Source: Rheinheimera sp. | Lineage (GTDB): Bacteria > Pseudomonadota > Gammaproteobacteria > Enterobacterales > Alteromonadaceae | NCBI GenBank assembly: GCA_003543135.1 | Contig: DPJG01000010.1 | Coordinates: 1-64,000 of the forward strand | DNA length: 64,000 bases | Direction: 5' to 3' | In this document: piece by piece, positions 9,791-17,474 of the stretch | Position numbering within the stretch: position 1 is the first letter of the stretch | How the letters are laid out: the number at the start of each line of letters is the position of its first letter | Made by a program: the position numbers and the translations under genes | Notes under the pieces: model-generated | Told to the model about the DNA's origin: nothing | The model's database searches: none | Seen by the model: the letters and a program-made list of their open reading frames with translations, nothing else

Positions 9791-10003
9791 GATGAATATG
9801 TAAAAAATGCTGCCTGAAATGCCAAGCCATCACAAGGAGGCTAAGCGCAATAACACAGTTGTTGGTCGTGGAGCTTTCATGGCAGAGTGCAGCCGCGGAT
9901 TGACCTTAACACAGCAGGTTTTTTGTTTGGTCAGACAAGTGTTGATGCGGAGGTATTGACAGCAGGCGGTTTTTACCCGGTCAGCAGGAGTAAAAAAACC
10001 GCC
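9791..10003. other. Intergenic region with an inverted repeat
   Basis: This lies upstream of the GH31 gene and downstream of the TonB-like gene, both on the minus strand. An inverted repeat pairs 9964-9976 (AGGCGGTTTTTAC) with 9990-10004, an A-tract-rich arm that reaches the stop codon of the TonB-like gene. It may act as a weak terminator for that gene. The rest should hold the GH31 promoter, but I cannot place its boxes. Confidence 0.4.
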
Positions 10004-10783
10004 TTAACGCCGGTAGTTGCCCACTTTATTCATAATGCTCTGGTACAGAGCGGCATCGGCATCATCGCCGCAGCTGACAGGTTTCATACTGGCAATATCA
10101 CGGCGAAGATCGGCGCCATCTTTGGCCAGATAACAATAATCCCCGATTTTTTCGATAAAACTGCCATCTTTCATCACTTCCAGCACATTCGCGGCGGCAT
10201 TAGCGGGTTTGGGGCCGCTGCGGGTGACAGCCAGGGCTTTTTCGGGCAAGGTTTTTTGTTGTAACGCCTTAACTTCAGCGCTGCTGAGTTCTGTGGCCTG
10301 TTGCTGCTGCCGGGTTGCCACTGTGGCTAAAATGCGGTCGGCAAGGCTTGGTGGTAAAGTTGCTGTTTCAGTAGTGGCCGGCTGAGGCTGGCTTTGCTCC
10401 GTGTTTTGTTGTGTGTTTTGCTTTCGGGCTTTGTTTGTTTTAGGCGCTGTAAACGCAGTTGCCGTTTTTGTGTTGTGCTGATCTGTTGCTACTGGCGGTT
10501 TTTTGCCGGCTGCAGTCTCGGTGGTGTGCTTTGTTTTTAGCTTTGTCGCTGCTGTGGTCGTGGTGCTGGTTGCCTGCGCCTCAGTGTTTTTATTGCTGCC
10601 GTTCGCAGGGGCTGGCGCTTTGGGTTTTGGCCAATGGACGATTTGTACTGTCAGTGGCGCTGTCTTCCTGGTGTTTTTAACCGGCGCTGGTGCACGCTGC
10701 AATAACAGCAGCGCCAGCAATAACAAATGCAGCAGCAACGACAGTGCAATGGCTACAGATAAACGGGAATACAGCAAGGGCAA
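10004..10783 (-). CDS. TonB-like anchored periplasmic protein of unknown function
   Basis: A roughly 259-residue protein whose N-terminus looks like TonB/TolA: a short basic start, one long leucine-rich membrane helix (about residues 9-28), then a long Ala/Thr/Lys/Pro/Gln-rich spacer (about 30-150) that would span the periplasm. The C-terminal 100 residues do not carry the TonB YP motif. They hold a compact region with two cysteines (DYCYLAKD and PVSCGDD) that could form a disulfide. No exbB/exbD genes are nearby. No ATG start exists; TTG at 10783 is the best available and the exact start is unsure. It could be a cell-envelope spanning protein; function not known. Confidence 0.7.
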   Translation of the reverse strand: MPLLYSRLSVAIALSLLLHLLLLALLLLQRAPAPVKNTRKTAPLTVQIVHWPKPKAPAPANGSNKNTEAQATSTTTTAATKLKTKHTTETAAGKKPPVATDQHNTKTATAFTAPKTNKARKQNTQQNTEQSQPQPATTETATLPPSLADRILATVATRQQQQATELSSAEVKALQQKTLPEKALAVTRSGPKPANAAANVLEVMKDGSFIEKIGDYCYLAKDGADLRRDIASMKPVSCGDDADAALYQSIMNKVGNYRR

Positions 10784-10951
10784 GCTTAAAACTGAGGAAA
10801 ATGATGCAGATACAGACTAAAGCTGACAAATGAAGTTCCGGTGTTTGTCAGAAAAACCTCAGTAGTCTGGTGATCAGAATAGCTGCAGCCTGCTGTGCCG
10901 TCTTTGCGCTAAGGTCGTGCTCCGGGCTTTTCACACAGGTTACAGCGCTTA

Positions 10952-11836
10952 TCACAATGCACTTTCTATTAATTCAGCGCTTAACCACTGGGCAAATTCA
11001 CGCATGGCACCGGTTTCCGGCCTGGATTGCAGCCGGGTCAGCCAATAACTGCCCAAGCTGATTTCTGTGCTAAAAGGCCGCTGAATTCTGCCTGTTTGCA
11101 GCAATTGACTAAACATTCGCGCCGGCGCTATCGCAATACCAATACCACTTTGTGCGGCTTCCAGCATAGTGATGCTGGAATCAAAGACCATCACCGGATG
11201 GGTGGGCGGAAGTACAGGGCCGCCGGCTTGTTGTAACCAGGCCGCCCATTCGTCGCGCCGGTAAGAGCGCAGCAGCATAAAGTTCAGTAAGTCAGCCGGT
11301 TGGCTGATGTTGGCCGCCAGTTCAGGCGTGCATAAAGGCGTCAGTGGACTGTCACATAAATACATGGCCGCAGTGCCATGCCAGGCGCCACTGCCAAAAC
11401 GAATGGCGTAATCCAGCCCTTCGGCGGCCAGATCCACCCTGTTGTTATTGGTGGAAATTTGCAGTTCGATATGGGGAAATTTTTGATAAAAGGCCGCTAA
11501 ACGTGGCAACAAAAAGCCAGTGGCAAAGGTGCCAACCACCCCAATGTGCAGTTTTTCCTGCACTTTGCGACTGGCAAAATAATCTAACAGCTGGGCAATA
11601 CGGTCAAAAGATTCATTTAATACTGGCAGCAGCGCTTCACCTTCAGGCGTGAGCATCAGGCCACGTGGGATCCGCAAAAATAATGGGCAATGTAGCTGAT
11701 CCTCCAACAGTTTTACCTGCTGACTCACAGCCGAATGGGTGACATTCAGTTCTATAGCGGCATGGGTAAAACTTAAATGCCGGGCTGCAGCTTCAAAAGC
11801 GCGCAAAGATTTTAATGGGATATAACGACGGGTCAT
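10952..11836 (-). CDS. ampR: LysR-type regulator AmpR
   Basis: A 294-residue LysR regulator. The N-terminal helix-turn-helix (LKSLRAFEAAARHLSFTHAA, then ELNVTHSAVSQQVKLLE) and the following RGLMLTPEGEALLPVLNESFDRI are very close to enterobacterial AmpR as I remember it. AmpR senses muropeptides made during cell-wall recycling: UDP-MurNAc-pentapeptide keeps it repressing and anhydro-muropeptides turn it into an activator of ampC. The divergent ampC only 141 bases away is the classic arrangement and strongly supports the call. The effector domain (about 95-285) is full length. GcvA is the nearest alternative LysR family but is excluded by context. Confidence 0.93.
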   Translation of the reverse strand: MTRRYIPLKSLRAFEAAARHLSFTHAAIELNVTHSAVSQQVKLLEDQLHCPLFLRIPRGLMLTPEGEALLPVLNESFDRIAQLLDYFASRKVQEKLHIGVVGTFATGFLLPRLAAFYQKFPHIELQISTNNNRVDLAAEGLDYAIRFGSGAWHGTAAMYLCDSPLTPLCTPELAANISQPADLLNFMLLRSYRRDEWAAWLQQAGGPVLPPTHPVMVFDSSITMLEAAQSGIGIAIAPARMFSQLLQTGRIQRPFSTEISLGSYWLTRLQSRPETGAMREFAQWLSAELIESAL

Positions 11837-11867
11837 GCGGCTTCCTGCAACTTCTGTAAGTTTTTCT

Positions 11868-11912
11868 AACAGCTGCTATACAAATTAACCTTTTGTCCGG
11901 CGAAGTCAACTC
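11868..11912. promoter_or_regulatory. Candidate AmpR operator in the ampR-ampC intergenic region
   Basis: Between the two divergent starts lies CTGCTATACAAATTAACC followed by TTTTGTCCGG. As remembered, this resembles the AmpR-binding segment of enterobacterial ampR-ampC regions, which carry a TTAACC-nTTTGTC core. TTG-N11-CAA at 11893-11909 also fits the LysR T-N11-A rule. The ampC start has a good AAAGGA site at 11966-11971. Confidence 0.55.
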
Positions 11913-11977
11913 AGGCAAGCTAGTGAAGTGCGGGCCCGGCACTTTGACATAACCCTCTCGTTTGCAAAGGAACATTC

Positions 11978-13198
11978 ATGCATTTATTCACAACCCAAGT
12001 GGCCTGGTCGCTCAAAGCGGCGCTGGCCTTAACGCTGTTCAGCTCAGTACCGGCGCTGGCACAAAACGGCGCAACTCATCACGGCATTCAGCAGAAAATT
12101 TCGAGTGAAGCTGCGTTAACAGCGGCTGTTGGCAACGAAGTTCAGCAGCTGATGCAGCAACAACAAATCCCGGGTATGGCGGTGGCCGTGCTGTGGCAGG
12201 GCAAAACTTTTTATTACAGCTTTGGTAAGGCCGACATCAGCAATCATATTGCCGTGACACCTGACACGCTGTTTGAGCTGGGTTCGATCAGCAAAACCTT
12301 TGCCGGTGTTATTGGAGCTATGGCGCTGCAGCGGGGTGATATCAAACTGACGGATAGTGTTGCAACCCACTGGCCGGAGCTTACGGCAAAACCATGGCAA
12401 AACATCAATATGCAACATCTGGCCACTTACACCGCAGGCGGCCTGCCGCTTTTTATGCCGGAGAGCGTGACCGACAAAAGCAGTTTGCTGAAGTATTACC
12501 AGGAGTGGCAGCCCGCTTATGCACCAGGCAGCCAACGGGTATATGCCAATAGCAGCATAGGTTTATTTGCCCATTTGGCTGCGGCTGCCGGTGGTCAAAC
12601 TTATACTGAGGCATTTGCCAAACTTACCGCCACACTAAAGCTCAACAGCACTTATTTGCAGGTGCCACAACAGGCGATGGCGCAATATGCCTGGGGTTAC
12701 AACGAAGGCAAAGCAGTGCATATTGGCACTGGGGTATTACTGGACGAAGCAGGTGGTGTAAAAGCCAGTGTGCGGGATGTCGCCAGCTGGGTACAAGCCA
12801 ACATGCAGCCGCAGCAGGTGGAAGCGTCGCTGCTAAAAGCCGCTCTTGTAAGTTCGCAGCAGCCTTATGCCAAAGCCGGCCAGATGTATCAGGGCCTGGG
12901 CTGGGAAATGCTCGACTACCCGGTGCAGCTGCAAGCGCTGGAAGCAATGACAGACCCGGGCTTTGTCAGTGGCAGCCCCGCCAGTTTAATAATGCAGCCT
13001 ACTGCTGACACCACAACCGGCAAAACTGTTGGCAAAACAAGCCACTGGATACATAAAACCGGCGCCACCGGCGGTTTTGGTGCTTACGCCGCTTTTATTC
13101 CGTCGCGCCAGGTTGGCATTGTGCTGCTTACCAACAAACGTTATCCCAATGCACTGAGGGTAAAGCTGGCTTACCAGATTTTAGAAGGCTTGCAGTAG
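11978..13198 (+). CDS. ampC: Class C beta-lactamase AmpC
   Basis: A 406-residue exported serine beta-lactamase of class C, hydrolysing cephalosporins and penicillins in the periplasm. The signal peptide covers about residues 1-28 (ending ALA-QNG). All three active-site motifs are present: SISK with the nucleophile Ser at about 103, YAN at 189-191, and KTG at 360-362 (in HKTGATGG). Length and motif spacing fit class C better than other members of the beta-lactamase/penicillin-binding superfamily, and the divergent ampR confirms it. A 20-residue insertion-like stretch with Thr/Gly/Lys just before the KTG motif (about 340-357) may be specific to this lineage. It looks like a native chromosomal, inducible enzyme: no mobile element is seen on either side. 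Confidence 0.94.
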   Translation: MHLFTTQVAWSLKAALALTLFSSVPALAQNGATHHGIQQKISSEAALTAAVGNEVQQLMQQQQIPGMAVAVLWQGKTFYYSFGKADISNHIAVTPDTLFELGSISKTFAGVIGAMALQRGDIKLTDSVATHWPELTAKPWQNINMQHLATYTAGGLPLFMPESVTDKSSLLKYYQEWQPAYAPGSQRVYANSSIGLFAHLAAAAGGQTYTEAFAKLTATLKLNSTYLQVPQQAMAQYAWGYNEGKAVHIGTGVLLDEAGGVKASVRDVASWVQANMQPQQVEASLLKAALVSSQQPYAKAGQMYQGLGWEMLDYPVQLQALEAMTDPGFVSGSPASLIMQPTADTTTGKTVGKTSHWIHKTGATGGFGAYAAFIPSRQVGIVLLTNKRYPNALRVKLAYQILEGLQ

Positions 13199-13237
13199 CA
13201 GGGCCGTTTTAAAGCCTGAGGTGTGATGTTCTGTGCA

Positions 13238-13276
13238 AAAGCCCCGTTATGTTGCATGGCATCACGGGGTTTTTTA
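13238..13276 (+). terminator. ampC terminator
   Basis: CCCCGT at 13242-13247 pairs with ACGGGG at 13264-13269, followed by a run of six T. The hairpin has an 16-base loop region that can pair further. It lies 43 bases after the ampC stop. Confidence 0.75.
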
Positions 13277-13398
13277 TGGGGTTGTTGCATTGTCAGGTTT
13301 GGTATTTTGTCTGTTGCTAAAGGGGGTTGCTGCTTGCTTTTGTGCCTGCGCTGGCATGTAATGGCGCCGTTTTGTTGTCAGTATTCAAAGGAAAGTGC

Positions 13399-13845
13399 AT
13401 GAATAAGCTTGTCAGAGATATTGGGTTGTTTGCCGTTGCGCCTGTTGTGATCCTGGGCGCGCTGGTCGCCTGGATGTTTGCGGCCACCACAGCATCCTGT
13501 ACTAATGGCATTACAGCGCAGCTTGCTTCACCTGATAATCAATTTAAAGCTGTGGTATTTGTCCGCAGTTGTAATAATGCCCCCGGTTTTAGCAGCAATA
13601 TTTCCATTCTGGCCAAAGACGGCATGCTGGCAGATGGCCCTGGTAATTTGTTTGTCACCGAAGGCCACCCGGAACAGCTTGGTATTAAAGTAAACTGGCA
13701 AAGCATCGATAAAGACCGTTTGCAGCTGAATGTCGCAAGCCAAAACCGTGGTGCATTGATACAGGCCGATCCGGTCTGGTCGGCCAATCCCAATATCACC
13801 GCGACTTATCAGTTAGGCACTTTGCCTGTTCAATCCGGGCAATGA
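13399..13845 (+). CDS. Hypothetical membrane-anchored protein
   Basis: A 148-residue protein starting at ATG 13399, preceded by an AAGGAAA site. One membrane helix (about residues 12-29, LFAVAPVVILGALVAWMFAATTA) is followed by a periplasmic domain with two cysteines (ASCTNG and VRSCNN) likely to form a disulfide. The pattern SPDNQFKAVVFVRSCNNAPGFSSNISIL is typical of small proteins that occur as scattered paralogues in proteobacteria and carry no assigned function. An upstream TTG-initiated extension is ignored because it lacks a ribosome site and would sit before the membrane helix. It lies downstream of ampC, beyond its terminator. Function unknown. Confidence 0.75.
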   Translation: MNKLVRDIGLFAVAPVVILGALVAWMFAATTASCTNGITAQLASPDNQFKAVVFVRSCNNAPGFSSNISILAKDGMLADGPGNLFVTEGHPEQLGIKVNWQSIDKDRLQLNVASQNRGALIQADPVWSANPNITATYQLGTLPVQSGQ

Positions 13846-14121
13846 TGCAGCGGATAGCTGACTGTGATTCCTGGTTGTGAGCTTGTGCCCGGTGGCCGGA
13901 ATTCTTAGCTGTTGGCTGATGATATTGGCACTGCTGAGATTGAATCGGCACGGCACGGCACGAACCACAACCGGCAACCATTGCGTTCGCACTTCCCGCG
14001 CTCTCTGCTGAATGCTCACTGTGCAGTTCCCGGTGTTGGTTTGGCGGATTAGTCTGGCGATATGGGGGGCTGGAAAAACGGACATCACAAGGCGCTAGCC
14101 AGGCACATGGCTAGACGCTAC
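13846..14121. other. Non-coding stretch with an imperfect hairpin
   Basis: No credible gene lies here. A triple CGGCACGGCACGGCACG-like run sits near 13945-13961. An imperfect inverted repeat (GCGCTAGCCA at 14092-14101 with TGGCTAG-A-CGC at 14108-14118) lies just before the ampC-like remnant. ACCACAACCGGCAA near 13966 also occurs in ampC near 13012; this may be chance or a second scrap of the duplicated gene. Confidence 0.4.
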
Positions 14122-14185
14122 CGTTATCATCTCCAAAGCACTGAGGGTTTAGCTGGCTTATCAAATTCTGGAGGGGCTTTTTAGG
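14122..14185 (+). pseudogene. Decayed remnant of an ampC-like 3' end
   Basis: From CGTTAT at 14122 to the TAG at 14183-14185 the sequence follows the last twenty or so codons of the intact ampC (13138-13198). The frame from 14138 reads ALRV*LAYQILEGL, where intact AmpC reads ALRVKLAYQILEGL: the Lys codon AAG has become TAG, and a one-base insertion just upstream shifts the frame after RY. It is followed by its own GC hairpin terminator, as ampC is. This is best explained as the tail of a second, lost beta-lactamase-family gene or a duplication of ampC. The rest of the copy is not visible. Confidence 0.75.
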
Positions 14186-14196
14186 TGGGTATAATC

Positions 14197-14218
14197 AGCC
14201 CCGTTAACGGGGCTTTTC
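14197..14218. terminator. Terminator after the ampC remnant
   Basis: AGCCCCGTT/AACGGGGCT at 14197-14214 is a perfect palindrome followed by TTTT. It carries the same CCCCGT/ACGGGG stem bases as the ampC terminator, which suggests the remnant and its terminator were copied together. It can also serve the convergent signal peptidase gene. Confidence 0.75.
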
Positions 14219-14237
14219 TAAGTGACTGATATTTGCA

Positions 14238-14918
14238 TTAATGTTCTGAGTAAAGTGATTTTGCGAATCTATCAGCCCGTGGCAGATAATAATTGTCGTA
14301 GTCCATGGAGAAAGCGACGTAACTGGCTCTGCCCAGTAATTCATGCCTAGGCACCAGCCCATAAACACGTGAGTCTGCGCTCTGCCGGCGATTGTCACCA
14401 AGCACTAAATAGTAGTCCTCGGGGATGGTGATAGCGCTAAAGTTAGCAAAAACTGCTGGCCGGGATTTATCCCATTGAACCTGATGCGCCAGCTCTCCCA
14501 ATTGTTCGGTTGCTGTGGTTAATAAGTTGGTGTCGTCTTCCTGTCGATAAGCCAGTGGCTTGCCGTTAATCAGTAACACCTCATCCTGCATCTCGACAGT
14601 ATCCCCTGGTAAACCAACAACACGTTTTATCAGGCGATTTTGCGCCGCATTGGAATCAAACACCATAATATCGCCGCGAGCGGGTTCACCGGTTCGTAGC
14701 AGTACCAGTTTGCTAAAGGGTAGCCGCAGGTCGTAGGCCATTTTATTCACTGTGACCCTATCGCCAATATGAATGGTCGGCTGCATAGAGCCGGTGGGAA
14801 CTGTATACCAGTCAGCACAAGCGCTGCGAAACACCAACATCAGGGTAATAAAAACGATAAAACTACGGGTAGCTTTAAAAAAACTGGCGAGCTGAGTTAA
14901 AAAAGGCGTTTTGCCCAT
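14238..14918 (-). CDS. lepB: Signal peptidase I family protein
   Basis: A 226-residue type I signal peptidase, which cleaves signal peptides at the outer face of the inner membrane. It has one N-terminal membrane helix (about residues 15-31), the catalytic Ser44 in PTGSMQPTI, and the Lys98 general base in RLIKRVVGLPGD. The GDNR motif is near the C-terminus (LVLGDNRRQSADSR). It is shorter than the usual two-helix E. coli LepB and is not next to lepA or rnc, so it is probably a second, accessory signal peptidase. A dedicated substrate or partner cannot be identified. Start ATG at 14918. It converges on the ampC remnant. Confidence 0.88.
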   Translation of the reverse strand: MGKTPFLTQLASFFKATRSFIVFITLMLVFRSACADWYTVPTGSMQPTIHIGDRVTVNKMAYDLRLPFSKLVLLRTGEPARGDIMVFDSNAAQNRLIKRVVGLPGDTVEMQDEVLLINGKPLAYRQEDDTNLLTTATEQLGELAHQVQWDKSRPAVFANFSAITIPEDYYLVLGDNRRQSADSRVYGLVPRHELLGRASYVAFSMDYDNYYLPRADRFAKSLYSEH

Positions 14919-15357
14919 TATTCAATCCTTATGTTGTCGCTTTGCAGCTTGTTTGGACGTTCGAAGCGTCGGCAATTCGAACTTTGTCTTGTTATTTAGT
15001 TCACGGCGCAGGCCAGGCAGATGTAAACAAATATTACCTCTTATTGGTGAGCTGCTTAAAAGTTCAGTTCGTTTTGCCACATTCAGAATATGTCTTTGAT
15101 ATGACTCACAGATCCTGCAGCTTAAGGTCTGCCCCGAATGACCGGGTAATAACCTGAGACCTTGTAAAAAGCGAATGCCCGGTTTCAGTATTACTTAAAC
15201 CGGTGCTGTTACTCAAAATGGCTATTTGGCGCCATTGCCGATTAAGAACTCAGGTTTTGTTAAAAATAAAGTCCAAACCGCGTTGAGCAACGTTTATAGC
15301 GGCATAAGGTTTTGCCTTAGCATCACATTGTCAGCATGAAAAGCAGAGGGGGCCATT
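14919..15357. other. 439-base region without a gene
   Basis: No coding potential is seen on either strand. It holds an inverted repeat GTTCGAA (14959-14965) / TTCGAAC (14976-14982), a possible operator upstream of the signal peptidase gene, and a small TAAGG-TTTTG-CCTTA hairpin near 15305-15319. A GA-rich ribosome site for the DCC gene lies at 15345-15352. Confidence 0.4.
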
Positions 15358-15732
15358 TTGAGTTACTCAGGATTAACAGTGTTATACGACGGCAGTTGCC
15401 CTTTATGCAGCAGGGAAATTGCCTATTACCAAAAACTACAGGCGCGGGAACCGCTGCTGTTTATTGATGTATCCAACAGCCTGCAAGCTTTGCCGGATGG
15501 CATTAACAGATGTGATGCGCTTAAACGTTTCCATCTGGTGGGTCCAAACGACCAGGTGTGGCAGGGCGCCCGGGCTTTTTTGCGCTTGTGGCGCGCTTTA
15601 CCGGGCTGGCGCTTTTTGGGGTATCTCGGTGCTATACCGCCTTTGCCCTGGTTGATGGAAGCCGTTTACCGGCTGATATTACCGATAAGGCCCAAACTTG
15701 CGCGGCTTTTTAGCAAGGCCAGTAAGGTCTGA
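15358..15732 (+). CDS. DCC-family (DUF393) thiol-disulfide oxidoreductase-like protein
   Basis: A 124-residue protein with the DCC signature YDGSCPLCSREI near its N-terminus, in which Cys14 and Cys17 form a CPLC redox-type pair. The second conserved region (GARAFLRLWRALPGWRFLGYLGAIPPLPWLMEAVYRLI) fits the family well. The family is predicted to have a thioredoxin-like fold; substrates are unknown. The start is TTG at 15358, with a good AGAGGGGG site 5 bases upstream; the nearby ATG at 15336 is out of frame. It is a single-gene unit ended by a bidirectional hairpin. Confidence 0.88.
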   Translation: MSYSGLTVLYDGSCPLCSREIAYYQKLQAREPLLFIDVSNSLQALPDGINRCDALKRFHLVGPNDQVWQGARAFLRLWRALPGWRFLGYLGAIPPLPWLMEAVYRLILPIRPKLARLFSKASKV

Positions 15733-15835
15733 AGGAACAGCGCCAGCTTACTGCATTGCAGGCCTACAGCAGTCGCCCGGACTTATCGGCTTCCGCTCCT
15801 TTTTGCAGCGGCAATGATAAAAGGCAGCACCAAAA

Positions 15836-15862
15836 ACAAAGCCTGCAATATGCAGGCTTTGT
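15836..15862. terminator. Bidirectional terminator
   Basis: ACAAAGCCTGCA (15836-15847) pairs perfectly with TGCAGGCTTTGT (15851-15862) around a 3-base loop. It serves the DCC gene on the plus strand and the coiled-coil gene on the minus strand. Confidence 0.8.
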
Positions 15863-15896
15863 CGTGGCTTAGCGGCATATTCCGCTCAGAACAATA

Positions 15897-16829
15897 TTAA
15901 TACTGATAATAATCGGCTTTTTTCAGCAGGGTTTCGGCTTTTAACTTACCGCTGACACACTGGTTAATATCCGACTTTTTGAATACCCAGTAAATGTCTT
16001 TACCGTCACGGCCTTGCGCTGTTTCCAGCTGTAACGACACAAACTCATCATCTTTAATTTCGCGCAGGCTGGCGCCGTAATCACACAGGGTAGTGGCAAA
16101 ATTTACGCTGATGCTGGTAATGAGCTCCGCCTGTTTTTGTGCGGCTAACTTAGCCTGTTCGGCGCGTTTTTGCTGGAAATCTTTCTCCCAGGCGGCATAT
16201 TTTTGTTTAATGTCAGCCAGACGTTTTTGCAGTTCAGTGTTTTTGCTGTTGAGCTGGCTCAGTTGTTTTTGCTGCTCAGCATCTTCTTTACCCACTTTGC
16301 GGGCAAATTCAATATCACGTTTTTCCCGCTCTATGTCTCTGAGCTCACGTTCTAAATCGCGGCTTTGTTCCCTTAATTCCCGCATTTGGTCCTGCATTTG
16401 CTCCTGCTGCTCCATCATTAGTTCGGCCTGAGCTTCGGCTTGTTCAGCAATATCTTCAATATAGGCTTCGGAAATATGGTCACCGGCCATAGCTGCATTG
16501 GCCGCAGCGGAAGCGCGGGCGCTGATAGCGGCAATTGCAGCCTGGTCAATCACCGGCATAGGCGCGGCCGGTGGCATAGGCGCCATAGCAAAATAATGAC
16601 CAAACTGGCCGCGGGTGCTGGTGCGGAACAATACTCCCTGGCCTGCCAGATAACTGTGGCTGATGCGGCCCACATTGGCATGCTGGCTTTGCTCTAACGA
16701 GGTTTGCAGAATATTGCGCATAATTTCCAGGTTCTGCTTCAGCTTAGGGCTCACTTCAGTGGCGGCCAGGCTGTTGCCGCTAAATAGCAGAGCGGCAAGG
16801 GCGCTAACATAAAAATTCAGTTTCATCAT
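15897..16829 (-). CDS. Exported coiled-coil protein of the ECF operon
   Basis: A 310-residue protein with a cleavable signal peptide (about residues 1-23, ending SLA-ATE). A flexible Ala/Pro/Met-rich part (about 80-115) is followed by a long Glu/Gln/Arg coiled coil (about 125-240). The C-terminal domain (about 245-310) carries two cysteines (TTLCDYG and INQCVSG) and the strand-rich stretch DIYWVFKKSD. It is the third gene of an operon, 3 bases after the putative anti-sigma gene, with a GGAG ribosome site before the first of two tandem Met codons. By position it may be the sensor or the effector of the ECF system. I do not recognise the family. Confidence 0.8.
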   Translation of the reverse strand: MMKLNFYVSALAALLFSGNSLAATEVSPKLKQNLEIMRNILQTSLEQSQHANVGRISHSYLAGQGVLFRTSTRGQFGHYFAMAPMPPAAPMPVIDQAAIAAISARASAAANAAMAGDHISEAYIEDIAEQAEAQAELMMEQQEQMQDQMRELREQSRDLERELRDIEREKRDIEFARKVGKEDAEQQKQLSQLNSKNTELQKRLADIKQKYAAWEKDFQQKRAEQAKLAAQKQAELITSISVNFATTLCDYGASLREIKDDEFVSLQLETAQGRDGKDIYWVFKKSDINQCVSGKLKAETLLKKADYYQY

Positions 16830-16832
16830 GGT

Positions 16833-17474
16833 TTACTCCGGTTGGGTTCGGTTCGGCAGGTAACTGCGGCTACTGTAATCAAGCCTGGCCTGGCTTGGCT
16901 GGGCGTTGTCCTGCCAGTATTGCCAGTCGGCCTGTCGTTGTTGATTCAGATATTCCACCAGCTCCAGCATGTCGCTGCGTCTGGCTTTTTGTTCATTTTC
17001 AGACAGATAGTCTTTGAGCATCACCAGCTGAGTGGCTTGTTGCTGTTGCTGAATTTGCAGTTGCTGCTGCAGATATTGCTGCTGTTGCTGCTGAAAACCA
17101 GCCAACATGGTATTGAGCTGTTGTTGCTGCGCAGCGGCATCAAAGCTGTCCCAGCGCAGTGCCAGCCCACCACCATGCAGCTGCAGTTGCAAAGGCGACA
17201 TGCTGATAATAAGCGCCAGTGCCGACATGCCGACACTGAGCCTCGGCCACCAGGCGGTTTTTGCGGTTTTATGACCCCATTGCTGGCGGAACAGCTGACT
17301 GGTGTCTATGTCTGGCACGTTGTCATACATTGGTGCTCTGGCATCCTGACGGATGTTTTGTGCGGCGAGGAAACGGCCGTACCATTGATTGTCTGAACGA
17401 AGTTGTTGCTCACATTCAGCAGCGGTGATTTTGCCCGCGAGCCAGGCTTCAAAAATTTGCTGATTGTCCAACAT
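16833..17474 (-). CDS. Putative anti-sigma factor with Q-rich periplasmic region
   Basis: A 213-residue protein that overlaps the sigma gene by 26 bases, the usual layout for an ECF sigma factor and its membrane anti-sigma factor. The N-terminal cytoplasmic part (about 1-75) begins IFEAWLAGKITAAECEQQL, resembling short anti-sigma helices but lacking the HxxxCxxC zinc motif. One membrane helix (about 79-96) follows. The periplasmic part is strikingly glutamine-rich (about 115-145) and predicted coiled coil, ending in a Trp/Tyr/Arg-rich tail. Anti-sigma function is inferred from position and topology only. Confidence 0.7.
   Translation of the reverse strand: MLDNQQIFEAWLAGKITAAECEQQLRSDNQWYGRFLAAQNIRQDARAPMYDNVPDIDTSQLFRQQWGHKTAKTAWWPRLSVGMSALALIISMSPLQLQLHGGGLALRWDSFDAAAQQQQLNTMLAGFQQQQQQYLQQQLQIQQQQQATQLVMLKDYLSENEQKARRSDMLELVEYLNQQRQADWQYWQDNAQPSQARLDYSSRSYLPNRTQPE

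Noticed and set aside
14092-14118. Hairpin that might be an integron attC site
   Set aside because: The arms are short, imperfect and lack the paired core (RYYYAAC/GTTRRRY) and extrahelical base pattern; no integrase is present.
16093-16431. Cysteine/serine-rich protein on the plus strand
   Set aside because: A shadow of the minus-strand coiled-coil gene; no ribosome site.
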